DNA from: Neckera pumila
Lineage: Eukaryota > Streptophyta > Bryopsida > Hypnales > Neckeraceae
Direction of reading: 5' to 3'
DNA length: 64,000 bases
Assembly (NCBI GenBank): GCA_963969595.1
Contig: OZ018413.1
Span: forward strand, 2,296,501-2,360,500
The translations under genes were made by a program, and so were the position numbers. This document shows positions 10,701 to 20,962 of this stretch, in pieces (the first letter of the stretch is position 1; every line of letters begins with the position of its first letter). A model generated the notes under the pieces. It made no database searches. It had not been told where the DNA came from and saw only the letters and a program-made list of their open reading frames with translations.

Positions 10701-13700
10701 CTTAAAGGATGGCGGATTGGAGAAGTGACTGAAGATACACCAAACCAAATACCAATGGGTGGTCAACAAATCTAATTTGACAACAGTTGGACTATGGACA
10801 TTTATCAAGAAGTGGGACAAATTGCCATGCATAGATGAGGGTATATTGGTATCCTTTTTGATGATTGCAACAATCATAGGGAGGTTCCACGGCCAATTTG
10901 TTAACGGGGCCCTGGTGGCTGTCACTATTCGTCATATTTTGGGTATACCAAGAGAGCAGATGAAGGAATCAAAGGTTAACCTGAAATCCTTTACCAAGGT
11001 AGAATGGCGATCAATGTTTAACAAAGGATGTGATCAAGCCATAGTTGTCGCATTGGACAGACTATCTGTTCAATTTGTCCAATATGTCTACATGTCCGAG
11101 ACGTCCAGTATTCCTAACCCACCTGATATTACTATTTTAAGGTAGTTACATTGCCTGTCTAATCTATCCAAATTGTTGGAAATTTTTGCCTGTTCGGGAA
11201 ATCTGGTGACCCTAAGTCGCCTAATGTGACAACAATGAATCAAGCAGGCATAAAGGATCACTGGTTTATGAACAATGCAAAGGACTACTGGCAGTTTTGG
11301 TTTAATTTTATTAACCACTATTTACTCTTTGAGCCATATGCGGAGACCATGGACAAAGAGATGATCAAAATGGCTGTAGCTCCATGGAGAGGGAAGAAAG
11401 TTGATTGGGGACCATAGTCATACAAGGCTTATAGGGCGAGGTAAAGAATTATCAAGCGGTAAAAAGACCTGCAGATTCTAACAAATTGCATGATGTGGCA
11501 AAGAAATATTTGAATTGTTTTATCATCTTCAATGAGCTGGACAGGCTTTTGCAAAAGAAGGTTCAAGAGAAGCGGCGTCAATTCCTTTCTATTATTTGAC
11601 CGTCACCTATAGCGACTAAGACTATAATCTTACATGATGATACGAGGTCAGTAGTAGAAGCCCCATTAAACCATGGTTGGAAGAGACCTCCTCCTTCTAC
11701 ACCAGTTTGTAAGAAGAAGATAACGCCAAGAGGAAAAAAGACAAAAGTGGCAAAAGAAGAAGAACTGGAGCTCCAAGAGCTTAAAATCAAAAAACTAGTA
11801 CAACGGTGGACGGTAGCGGAATCTGAGAAGGAGGCCCCAAAAGCAAAATTGGCAAATATAGAGGTAAGCTTTTTCTATTACCACCAATTAGCTAAAGAAG
11901 GTGGAAGAAGCATATTGGGACTGCATCATCTAGCAGAAGCGGGTACAAGAAAGATTAGGTCAACTAAAATGGTGCTGGTGAAGGAGAAGATAGAGATGAA
12001 GAAGCTCATGAATGAGTTCATGCGGCAGCAAGAAAAGGACAAGGACTTGGAAGAAAACCTTGCGGTTGTCACTAAGCAGTTGAAGGAGAAATCGGCTCAA
12101 GTAAGTCAGCTGGTCCTAGAGTTGGAGAACAAGCGGACTACAGAAAAATCCAAGGATAGTCAATGGCGTTTTGCCCAAAGCCTTGGAATGCAGACTATAG
12201 ACCAGAAAGGAGACATGACCATAGTCGAGAGCACCAAACCAGTTGAAGGAGATGTTGGTCCTTCAAAAGAAAACCAATACCTTCCTGATGTACCATGGAT
12301 CATGGACAAGCTCAAGAAGGCACGAGATGATGCTTTTGCCCTTCTCTGGAAAATGGAGCAGAGTAGTACATAAGCCATGAGTTTATTTTTCACTTATATG
12401 CTTTAGAAGGAGATTAAGCTGGCAATGCATGAATTGCAACAAGGACAATGGATTACTCTGCACAAGTTTGAAGAGATGTGGGATTTGGAGTTGGACATTC
12501 CACGACAAAATTTGCTGGCGGAAATGGTGGCTTGCAAAGATTTTTGCTTAATAGAGCCCTTTCCCGTCTTTTTGCTTATTGGAGATATTACAGCCCAGTC
12601 CCTTCTATTTTACCTGGAACTAGAGTCCCAACTGCGTTTGAGAAGAAATGCAAGGCTTGACAATTGACCTAATCGAGAAGTGCACCTCAATGACTATGGT
12701 CAGACCATCCATGAAGGCTTTTACAATAGCACTATGGGGCAGTTAGGACCATGGACAGCAGTATTGAAAGAATTGATGGTGACTATGGATGATTACAGTG
12801 ACATTCAATTGGCACTAGACTATGGTCTTGAGAAGGAGTTAATGCGAAGGGGATTGGATAACAGAGACTATGATGCAAAAATCCCTTCTTGCCACATTCC
12901 CTATAATTTACAGAAAGTGACAGAGAGATTGGACAATGTTATTGTCTAGTTAGAAAGCAAGAAAAAACCTATGGTTGTATTGCTTAATCTGGGAGAGTTT
13001 GTGCATCCCCAAGCTGACTTTCCTTTTTTTCTACCTCTTTTGTGGAAGACTATAGTCCTTGGAATCCAAGATGATCTTCAATACTTAGGCGATTATAATG
13101 CCTTGATCAATGATCCTAGTGAGATCTCATTCGGAGTGATAATATGGGAGGCTTATCCTTGGTTACTGCAAGACTACGATTAATGCCGACCAATAGAAGT
13201 GGAGAGTCTAGATTTTGAGTAGAGGCAAATCTCAACCAATTGGCTGTGGACCCCCCTTTTGTTGTAGTACAAGATCCTTGTTTTTTTGATTGTCGAAGAC
13301 GGATGAAGTGGTGTCCTACTGCTACTTTGACATCAATCGAGTATAATTGGCCAGAGATTTCAGGTGATTTTTCAACGTTTGAGAATTGCGCTATTGCTTA
13401 TGCAGAGTTTGCCAACATCCACATTAATCATGTGGACCGTTTGTTTTCAAGCAGCGGTGTTTGCCATATTATGGGCAAGGTGGCCGGTGCCGGGAGTTCC
13501 AAATTATAGTCAATATCAATATGTGCTAACTCCGAGTTTTGGATGCTATTGAAAATGCAATATTGTGCCACACAATGGATCCGCATGATAGAGGCTATGT
13601 GCATAACGCACTTTATTGTGGGTGTGCACAATACTATGATCCATGATATGGATAACACAAGAGCGAACCCTGGTGATAGATTTTTGAAGCATCAGTGTCA

Positions 13701-13836
13701 ACTTTATCCGAGGACTATGGATAATGATGAAGATTTGTTCCGGGTTCTTGCCAGATTGCAGCACCAAATGAGCGATGGACCATCGTCAATGAGAGCCAGA
13801 CGGTGCAGATATGTTTGCAAGGACGCAAACAGCTAA
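10700..13836 (+). pseudogene. Long broken coding region with coiled coil, family not recognised
   Basis: Protein-like sequence runs almost continuously in the plus direction: about 10735-11039, 11246-11414, 11440-12373, 12419-12958, 12965-13183, 13240-13506 and 13543-13836. The blocks are separated by in-frame stops (TAG at 11415, TGA at 11597, TAA at 12371) and frameshifts, and by a 198-bp MITE at 11040-11237. The first block is globular with LWTFIKKWDKLP; the next has an aromatic-rich DYWQFWFNFINHYLLF. About 11750-12150 is a charged, heptad-like coiled coil (KEEELELQELKIKKL ... LEENLAVVTKQLKEK). The later blocks are acidic and aromatic (LNDYGQT, WEAYPWLLQDYD). Total length is near 1000 codons. 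It could be the gag-like or accessory protein of a plant retroelement or a decayed host gene; I could not assign a family. Displayed starts are GTG or TTG, so no real start is known. Confidence 0.55.
11040..11237. mobile_element. 198-bp hAT-type MITE, copy 2, inserted in the broken coding region
   Basis: Same length as copy 1 and clearly related along its length. Ends: CATAGTTGTCGCATTGG (left) and the inverted CATTGTTGTCACATTAG (right). Target duplication GATCAAGC (11032-11039) and AATCAAGC (11238-11245), 7 of 8 identical. Insertion plus one duplication adds 206 bases, and the reading frames on the two sides are related by exactly this shift. Confidence 0.9.
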
Positions 13837-15192
13837 AGGAGGCTATGTAGAACTTATTTTCTGTTTCAACAATGCCATTTTTTGCGTTAAGTGTAAGTAG
13901 TGATGTAAATTTAGATTAGAAGCCAATGATTGTGATTATAGTAAATAAATCCTTTCCATATTGACTATAGATAGATTGTAAGAGAATATAGTCATCTCTA
14001 GAAACACTTGGCATGCTGTTATGACGGTTATAGTCTTATTAATTTAGAATATGGATTATGGAAGGTTGCTTGGAAGACTATTAGAACTCAATTTCTTGCT
14101 TAATGTTCTTGCCGGCCATTATCTGTAATAGTTTTGAGCCCGTGACTATAGTCCTTGGTCTTGTGTACTTTGTGTGTGAGTTGTTGATTAAAGTTGTGAA
14201 TTCATGTATTTAGTGTTTGGGAGTGGTTTTGTAAAACAGTGATTAAATTGTGTAAGTAATTTTGAAATTTGCAGTTGTGAACTGTTCAAATGTAAGTTGT
14301 TTTATGTGATTGTGTGTAGAAACTATAGTTTGACCATGGAGGTGAATATAGAATGTCTGTAGTGTAGAGACTATGGTCCAGGTTGATTAGAAAGAATGTG
14401 TATGTACTTGATTGTAATTTAATATTGAAGTGGTTGTTGGACTTTGGACCTGCTGTAAATGTGTGTAAGTAGAGTAATCAATAATCAATAATTAAAACGT
14501 TTAGTTTACTGTAAATGTGTGTAAATAGAGTATTTGAGAGGTTAAAGAAGTAATTGGGAGTGATTCCCTGGTTTATGGAGAGAATTAAGAAAAGAGTTTA
14601 GATGCATAAGGCATTGTTCTATAATGAAGGCTAAGCGTGAAGATTATGAATGTGGAAAAATACCAATGAATATCTTAATACTTAGTCTCATTGAATTAGC
14701 GTAATAAAGGATAAATAATTAAAACATTTAGTTTACTGAAGACGATATTTGAATTATGTTACAATATGAGACAAAGATGAAATGAATCAAAAGACTATGA
14801 TCCTTCCTTTCTTTTTGAGTCATGAACATAAGAGTGATTAGGGTCTTAAAAGAATAATGGATACTTGACTATAGACACAAGAATGAATAATGTGTGATAA
14901 GACTATGGACAAAGTGAGAGAAGGATGCAAAAGGGGAAAGACAAAAGATATCCTCTTCAGATTGTCTTTCAATTTCACCCCTTGTTTGGACATTTTTTTG
15001 AGGTTGTTGATACCTTTTCTTTGCATGTATGCATGAATTTGGATTCATATAACTAACACATACACTCACTAATTGAGTACAAAATATGAAACTTTTCATT
15101 CAAACAACCCTACCATTAGCATCAATGGGCAAATTCCAAATGTTGATATACAAAGTTGTAGTGTGCAATATGTAAGACGTTACTATGGAAGT
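13837..15192. other. Noncoding stretch, end of the decamer tract
   Basis: AT-rich with many GTGTGTAA-like pieces (14160-14540). Decamer matches continue to 14910 and then stop. No gene recognised. Confidence 0.4.
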
Positions 15193-15802
15193 TTCAAGAA
15201 AAAATTAGTTGACATGTGATAGAAAATTAATTTCAAAGTTAGCCTTGTTGAAACTCAATTTTATATGTTGTAACTTGGAACCACTTTATATTTTGTCAAT
15301 TCTTTCTTAAAACTCCAAAAAAACTTTTGTGCCTTAATATGTTGGTATATATCATTTCAAATTGTTGATCTTTTAAATTTTACAAAATATCAATTTCTTT
15401 CAATTAATTCTTTAAGTATAGTTATTCTCGGAATATTCATCGCTTCCATTTTATATGGACCTATTTCATTTTTCCCACAAAACTTAGAAAAAAAATTTAA
15501 ATCCTTTTATTTCTTTCATGTATAATTGGTCCTATTTTCGAGGCTATATAGATTTTTATTATGATATTGTATTTATCAAAGGTACAAGATTATTAGCTCA
15601 GTTTTTTTTTGTGCCTTAATATGTTGTGCCTTTCAATTTGAAATGTGTATACTAATATGCTCAGGCACAAAATGTTTTTTTGGAGTTTAAAAAAAAAATG
15701 GACCAAACATAAAGTAGTTCCAAATTATATTGTACAAAACCGAGTTTCAACATGGCTAACTTTGAAATTAATTTTCTTTCATATGACAACTAATTTTTTG
15801 AA
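15193..15802. mobile_element. Foldback (long inverted repeat) element, about 0.6 kb
   Basis: The left arm, about 15199-15364, and the right arm, about 15634-15800, are inverted copies of each other, roughly 85% alike by eye. Shared landmarks are AAAATTAGTTG, AAAATTAATTTCAAAGTTAG, AACTCCAAAAAAAC and CATTTCAAATTG. The spacer is about 270 bases. No target duplication or transposase found. The right arm abuts the start of segment B. Confidence 0.7.
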
Positions 15803-16465
15803 GGACTTATTTAGGGGTATCCATTCTATAATGATACTATTGAAAATTGACAACCGAATATTTTATTAAGCATTGGAAAACTAGCTCTTATCATCCACAT
15901 CTCAATGGCCAAACTGGAAAGACCAATAGAATTTTGTATAAGATTATTACTAAAACGGTACAAAGATCAAATATTGATTGGAAATTTGGGATGCAAGAGT
16001 TTTTGATGCTTTATGGGGCATATAGGATAAAGTCACAACTAAATGTACAACATTTCTACTAGTTTATGGGCAAGAAGCAATTTTACCAATAGAATTGGAA
16101 TTTCAATCTTTTAAAAATTGCAATAGAACAAAGATTGGGAGATGAAGAATTATTAAGGGAACGATATATGATATTAGAGAATTAGATGAAACTAGAAGAC
16201 AAACCTATATTAATATGAAGAAAAATCAAAATCATCGTAAAATTTATTATGATAGCAAGTTACTACCTAAAGAATTACAATCAAATGACTTAGTCCTTTT
16301 ATTTGATCGTAGATTTCAAGAATTTCTTGGAAAATTTAAGATGAGGTGGTTTGGTCCCTACAAAGTTCTAAATTCTTATTCTAATGGTTCAATTGAATTT
16401 AGGACTTTGCGGGAAATACTCATTCCACATATTCTAATGGTTACCTCCTTAAATCCTATATAACT
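15803..16465 (+). pseudogene. Ty3/Gypsy integrase remnant, copy B
   Basis: Two open stretches (15847-16062 and 16215-16463) separated by stops and a frameshift carry the integrase C-terminal half. Landmarks: SSYHPHLNGQTGKTNRIL, in which the third catalytic residue, normally Glu in GQ-x-E-x-x-N, is Gly; DWKFGMQEFLMLYGAYRIK; and the C-terminal segment DLVLLFDRRFQEFLGKFKMR followed by WFGPYKVLNS. The first two catalytic Asp and the zinc-binding domain are absent. It is about 660 bases against about 1.2 kb for a full integrase region, and no reverse transcriptase is nearby. Copy A at 6235-6905 keeps the Glu, so the change arose in this copy or its lineage. Non-functional. Confidence 0.8.
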
Positions 16466-16975
16466 TGAGGGCAAGTTATAATTAAAAAGGGGAGAGGGAG
16501 GGGCTAATTTTAATATTTAATAAAAAATTTAATAAATATATTTGTAAAAAACAAAAAAACAAAAAAAACATGATAAAACATGATAAAAGATTAATGAAGT
16601 TTTAGAGTGTAAACTAATTAAAACGCTGAGAGTTTTGAAAGAAATAATTCAAGGTTTAAGAGAACATTCCGTGAGTAGTGAGATACAAAAGATTGAATAA
16701 AGATTAAGGAATAGGAAATAAGGAAAAAAAATGGGCAGGGAAAAAAAAAAAAAAAAAAAGAGCATAAAATGAAAGGAGGAAAGTTGCCAATACAATTGTT
16801 AATTAAGGAAATAGAAGCAAAATTAGAAGTATGAGAAAGCCAATACTTTGGGAGGATTTTAAATACAAATATCTAATTATAGCTTGATTTAATCTTTTGA
16901 GGTCTTAAGAAAATTAGAATAAGAAATCTAAAAAGAACAATTAGACAGCTTCCCTAAATATTATACATTTCTATA

Positions 16976-17889
16976 TTAACCCCTAAAGGACCATTTGTCT
17001 CCTCGGGAGACAATTTGGGCCTGGGGAGGTTTTAGTAATACTTTTTGGAATATTTTGAGGTTGTATATTTTTGCAAGAGCTTTGTGAATGTATAAATTTT
17101 ATTTTAATTGATGTGTGGAAGCAAAAGTTATAGCACAATAAGTAAGAATGGAGGTCGATGGGCAACACAAAAAAAATCACAGAAAGTCAAAATATCTTTT
17201 TTTAAAATTTTTGCCTCAAAGGTTATATTTTTGTTTACATGTGAAGCTTTATTTCATTTAATTTGGACTAATAACAAAAAAGTTATGGACAATTTTAGTT
17301 TTTTGGACAATCTAAGCATCTTTTAAGAAAATAACTTGTAGAATTCATTTTTGAATGCAATTTTTAGAATTTCTCAAAGGCACTTGTTAGACAAGGCTAG
17401 ATTTTTTTGCAAAAACTATCTCATTGTTGGAATTATTGTGATTCAATTCCATCTAAGAGCTATTAACAATTTTGTTTTTTCTTCAATTTTAAACCCACCT
17501 CTATTTAACAATTTTTTAATGAGTGAAAATTAAGTTTTCTTTTTCCTAAATTTTTTTGTAGATTTTCACCTAAACTTCTTAATATAAATAAATAGAAAAT
17601 CAAAATCAATAGTGCAAAAATTTAGAACTAAAAAGGATTCAAAGCCTAAAAATCTAGTCAAGCAAGGCGCAAAAAAACTTGTTTTCTTCACTTTAAATGC
17701 ATATATCTTTCAATCTGCATGGTCAAAGTTTTTGAAATTTCTTCCATGTATTCACATACTAGTCAAATATAAGACCTTATAGGTCGATAAGCAAAAAAAG
17801 TAATTTTTAAAGCTCTTTTTCTTTGCAATAGAAATGACAATTTTGAGTGGTTTTTGATAGGAAAATCACTTTGGTCCTTTAGGGATTAA
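16976..17889. mobile_element. TTAA-flanked piggyBac-like element, about 0.91 kb, in segment B
   Basis: TTAA + CCCCTAAAGGACCA at the left and TGGTCCTTTAGGGA + TTAA (17886-17889) at the right, so the inverted repeat is at least 13 bp with one mismatch. The paralogous segment A has a single TTAA at 7397-7400 flanked by the same sequences on both sides: an empty site. Next to the left terminus is a palindromic stretch (TTTGTCTCCTCGGGAGACAA, 16992-17011). No coding frame. Confidence 0.92.
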
Positions 17890-18315
17890 GTACTACTTCC
17901 AAAAGCGTAAATGCATAATTTTTTTTCTAGATGTTTTTTTAGAAGAGTTATAGTGTTTAAAATTAAGTGGAGAGTATTAAAGAATGATATGAAACTTTCA
18001 TTTAAAAAAATAAAAAAGCAAAAAAGCAAAATACAATGAATTTTTTTTAAAAGAAATTATTATTATTATGGAGCTAAGACAAAATTCCTAAGAGAATATT
18101 AATGTGAGAGGATCAAATATTTTTAGTCTTAAATAAAGATAAGAGAGGAATAAATCTTAAGTTTAAATATTTAGGAGAAATTGATTTTATGAGTTTTGAA
18201 AAAATCTGATAATTGTAAGTGAACAAAAAAAAAAAGCCCTCATCAATGTGAAGGAAAAAAATTCCAAATTTGAATTATCCTAATGACTATCTCTTGTGAT
18301 TACAAAATCCTCCTT

Positions 18316-19241
18316 TTAACCCCTAAAGGCCCATTGTCCCTTCGGAGGACAAATGGGATTTTGGACAGGTACCTACAAGCTGAAATTTTGTTGTGATTTT
18401 CCGAAACTTTTTGAGAAGATAGAAAAATTGCAATCTTTGTGAGAATATAATTATTTTTTCAATCGGTGCCTGGGAAAAAGAGTTATGCCCAAATAAGCTC
18501 AAAACAAAAAAAAGGGGATAGCAAAAAAATTTGCAATGTTTTTATTTATTTTTTAAATGTTTTTTTCCTTATAGACTATATTTTTTCTATCTGGAATGCT
18601 TTGATTCATTTCATTTGGACTTTTTATGAGAAAGTCATGGACAATCTTGTTTTTTAGACATTTAGAGTATCTTCTTGAAAAAAATAACTTGTAGGATTCA
18701 TTTCTAAATGCAATTTTAACAATTTTTCAAAAAAAAAGTTCCACAAAATTTAGTTTTTTTGCTGAACAATCTCACCTTTGGAATTAGCACTTTTTAATTT
18801 CATATAAAAGACATTAATATTTCAAATTTTCCTTCTATCTTGTACCTACTTCTATTTAATAATTTTTTAGTAATGAAAATTAAATTTTTTTGGATTTATT
18901 TTTTCCCCCTAGATTCTCAACTCAATTTTCTACTATAAATATTTAAAGCTTAAAACTCTGTAGTGCAAAAAATTTAAGTTAAAAATGTTCAAAGTCATAA
19001 AATCTAGTCCCACAATGTGCTGAAAAATTTGTTTTTTTCACTTTAAATGCAGATATCTTGCAATCTATATGGTCAAAAATTCTGAAATTTTTTCCACACA
19101 TTTTTCATAGTAGTTAGTTGTAAGATCTTACAGTTAGATGTGCAGAAAAAATAATTTTCAAATTTTTTTACTCTTTGCTATAGAAATGGCAATTTTGAGT
19201 GTTTTTTGGCAAAAAAAAGGCCTCAGGCCTTTAGGGGTTAA
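18316..19241. mobile_element. TTAA-flanked piggyBac-like element, about 0.93 kb, in segment B
   Basis: TTAA + CCCCTAAAGGCCCA at the left and AGGCCTTTAGGGG + TTAA (19238-19241) at the right. The interior is closely similar to the 16976 copy (subterminal TTGTCCCTTCGGAGGACAA palindrome at 18334-18352, the CACTTTAAATGCAGATATCT stretch near 19038). The empty site in segment A is the single TTAA at 7773-7776 with matching flanks (AATCCTCC before, TTTTGAAAAAAATGAGAGCC after). Confidence 0.92.
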
Positions 19242-19960
19242 TCGCCCCCCCTTTGAAAAAAATGAGAGCCATTGATCCCCTTTGTAAAGAAAGTATCCCC
19301 TCCTTCTTATCTACTATTGATATGGGAAAATAATAAATACAGATACAAATATGGATTTAGGATACAGATATGGGATATGGGATATGGGATACAGTCAAAT
19401 GGATATATCCCATATTGTTTGAAACTATGAAGTGCTTCCAGGTCCCAACATTCAAAATAAAAAAAGGAGGTGGGAGGACAATTAAAAAAAAAATTTAATC
19501 ACAAAATGGGAGGAAAAAGAAGGAGGTAATAAATATCTAAAAAAAATTTAATCACAAATGGGAGGAAGGAGGGAGGTAATAAATATTTTTCATTTAAAAT
19601 TTAATCACAAAAATGGGGAAAAGGGGGTAAGAAATATTTTAAATTTTTTTTAATTGGAATCTTTTGAGTGGACGGAAGGGAGTACATTAATTGAAATGCA
19701 CCTCATTCTCACTAGGGCTTTCTTTTGAGGCTTTCTTGTACTAGATTGCACCAACAAAGATAATTTGGCTAAAAAGTGGTAAAAGAAATGGCAAAAAATT
19801 TGGATGAAATTGCCAAAAAGAATTCAAAGTAAAAAAAAATTGGATGAAATTGCTAGATTGTGGATGAAAACCAAATTATAGACATGCTTCAAAAATAGAC
19901 ACTTCTTAAAAAATGAAAAACAACAACTAATCCTCACTATCCACTCAAAAGACAATCCAT

Positions 19961-20273
19961 TAGGAAAAATTTCAGCCCTCTAGAAGGTTGCGAGTTTGGC
20001 ACCCGCTTGGTGCAATTATGGGAAAAAATCAAAATCAAAAATTATTTTTTAATACTTAAAAATTGAGTGCTGACGTGGCACTAGTAGTGCTACATCAGAT
20101 TTATATTTTTTTAATATTTTTTTAATATTTTTTTAATATTTTTTTAATATTTTTTTATTTTTTTAATATTTTTTTTTCAAACGAAATATTTTTTTATTCA
20201 TTCTGAAATTGCACCAAAGGGGGCCCGTAAATCAATTCCTTAGCAACTTTTTGGAGGGCTGAATTTTTTCCTA
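19961..20273. mobile_element. MITE with 29-bp terminal inverted repeats and TA flanks
   Basis: Inverted ends GGAAAAATTTCAGCCCTC (left) and GGAAAAAATTCAGCCCTC (right, inverted), flanked by TA at 19961-19962 and 20272-20273, which suggests a Tc1/mariner-type (Stowaway-like) element. The corresponding place in segment A (near 8782) lacks it. The interior holds a 27-bp imperfect palindrome at 20071-20097 (TGACGTGGCACTA / TAGTGCTACATCA) and an 11-bp array of the type AATATTTTTTT at 20105-20165. Confidence 0.75.
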
Positions 20274-20379
20274 ATGCCCTACAAGATCCTCTATTATGAT
20301 CCAAAAGATATAGTGATGATAATTTGGACAAATGAAAAGACCATTTTCATAGAGAGGAGGCAACCTCATTCCGATTTCG

Positions 20380-20700
20380 TGTGCTCTTGAGATGCCGATC
20401 AACTCCACCGGTTTCTTCAAATTTGGCAATTGTCAAAGAATCTCGCCAGTTGGAGCACTTCTAGCTATCAGGATGTCTTGAAACTTGTTGGAGCATCTTG
20501 TTAGTATAAAACAAGCTAGTCTAATTTTTAGTGAGATTTTACCGTAATCTGGGTAATTTACAAGAATTTTCCATCGAAGGTTTTGGCGGTTAATCGTTCA
20601 GAAGGGCATTTTCTATAAGTTAAAAAATTCCGAAACTTTTTATGAAATTTTTCATGAAATTCCACAAAGGATGTGCAAGCTCATATTTTTACTTTGCACA
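20380..20700 (-). mobile_element. Inverted, truncated LTR fragment (same family as 33346 and 49225)
   Basis: The reverse strand reads through GGTAAAATCTCACTAAAAAT (20560-20525) and then an equivalent of the GAAACGGCGGCGACAACG segment, collinear with 34100-34250 and 49925-50090. The fragment begins where segment B loses similarity to segment A, so its arrival may mark that breakpoint. Confidence 0.6.
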
Positions 20701-20704
20701 AAGG

Positions 20705-20962
20705 TCATAGGAGAATCAAATTTTGTCTTCTCCTTTTAAAATTGGTAATTAGGGAATCTTCTGCGTAGGGAGGAATCTTGATACATTGATTTTCACCTTT
20801 GATCTCCAAATGCAATTTCCATCCAAGAATAACAAATTGAATCCTTATATTCCTCCCAGGTATTTGTCTTGAGATTGTAACTCCTGCAGGCTTAATAATT
20901 GAGGTTTCTGTTATTTCGTTGATAAAATGGGGAAAGTGAAACTTATCTTTGAGAATGGACAT
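20705..20962 (-). CDS. 85-codon frame of protein-like composition, unknown
   Basis: The frame starts with an ATG at 20962 and has a mixed, non-repetitive composition (FHFPHFINEITET ... PGRNIRIQFVILGWKLHLEI ... IPPYAEDSL) unlike most random frames here. It lies immediately upstream, in the same orientation, of the inverted LTR fragment, so it may be a scrap of retroelement coding sequence. No family recognised and no start or splice evidence. Confidence 0.25.
   Translation of the reverse strand: MSILKDKFHFPHFINEITETSIIKPAGVTISRQIPGRNIRIQFVILGWKLHLEIKGENQCIKIPPYAEDSLITNFKRRRQNLILL

Larger units (their letters stand above)
8824..14910. repeat. Cluster of dispersed palindromic decamer GACYATRGWC
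   Basis: Exact matches start at 8887, 9631, 9787, 9861, 10076, 10556, 10619, 10657, 10790, 11345, 11410, 12193, 12217, 12692, 12747, 12818, 13048, 14144, 14369, 14867 and 14901, plus the reverse-strand form GTCTATAGTC at 9896. At least fifteen more differ by one base (for example 8824, 8952, 9197, 9819, 10039, 10211, 10243, 10343, 10606, 11620, 12781, 13713, 13778, 13963, 14793). Outside this tract I found one exact match (4168). Copies fall in both coding-like and noncoding stretches and are read in all three frames. Confidence 0.85.
16466..20360 (+). repeat. Segment B: tail of the Ty3/Gypsy remnant and flank, paralogous to 6906-8880
   Basis: After subtracting the insertions at 16976-17889, 18316-19241 and 19961-20273 this stretch is collinear with segment A: the purine tract and LTR-like start (16490), the ATTCAAGGTTTAAGAGAACA stretch (16646), the TAAATGCATAATTTTTTTT stretch (17911), the GAGAGCCATTGATCCCC motif (19263), the GGATACAGATATGGGATA run, GATGAAATTGCCAAAAA (19803) and the end near GAAAAGACCATT (20335). 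The pair implies a duplication of at least 2.6 kb. Confidence 0.8.
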
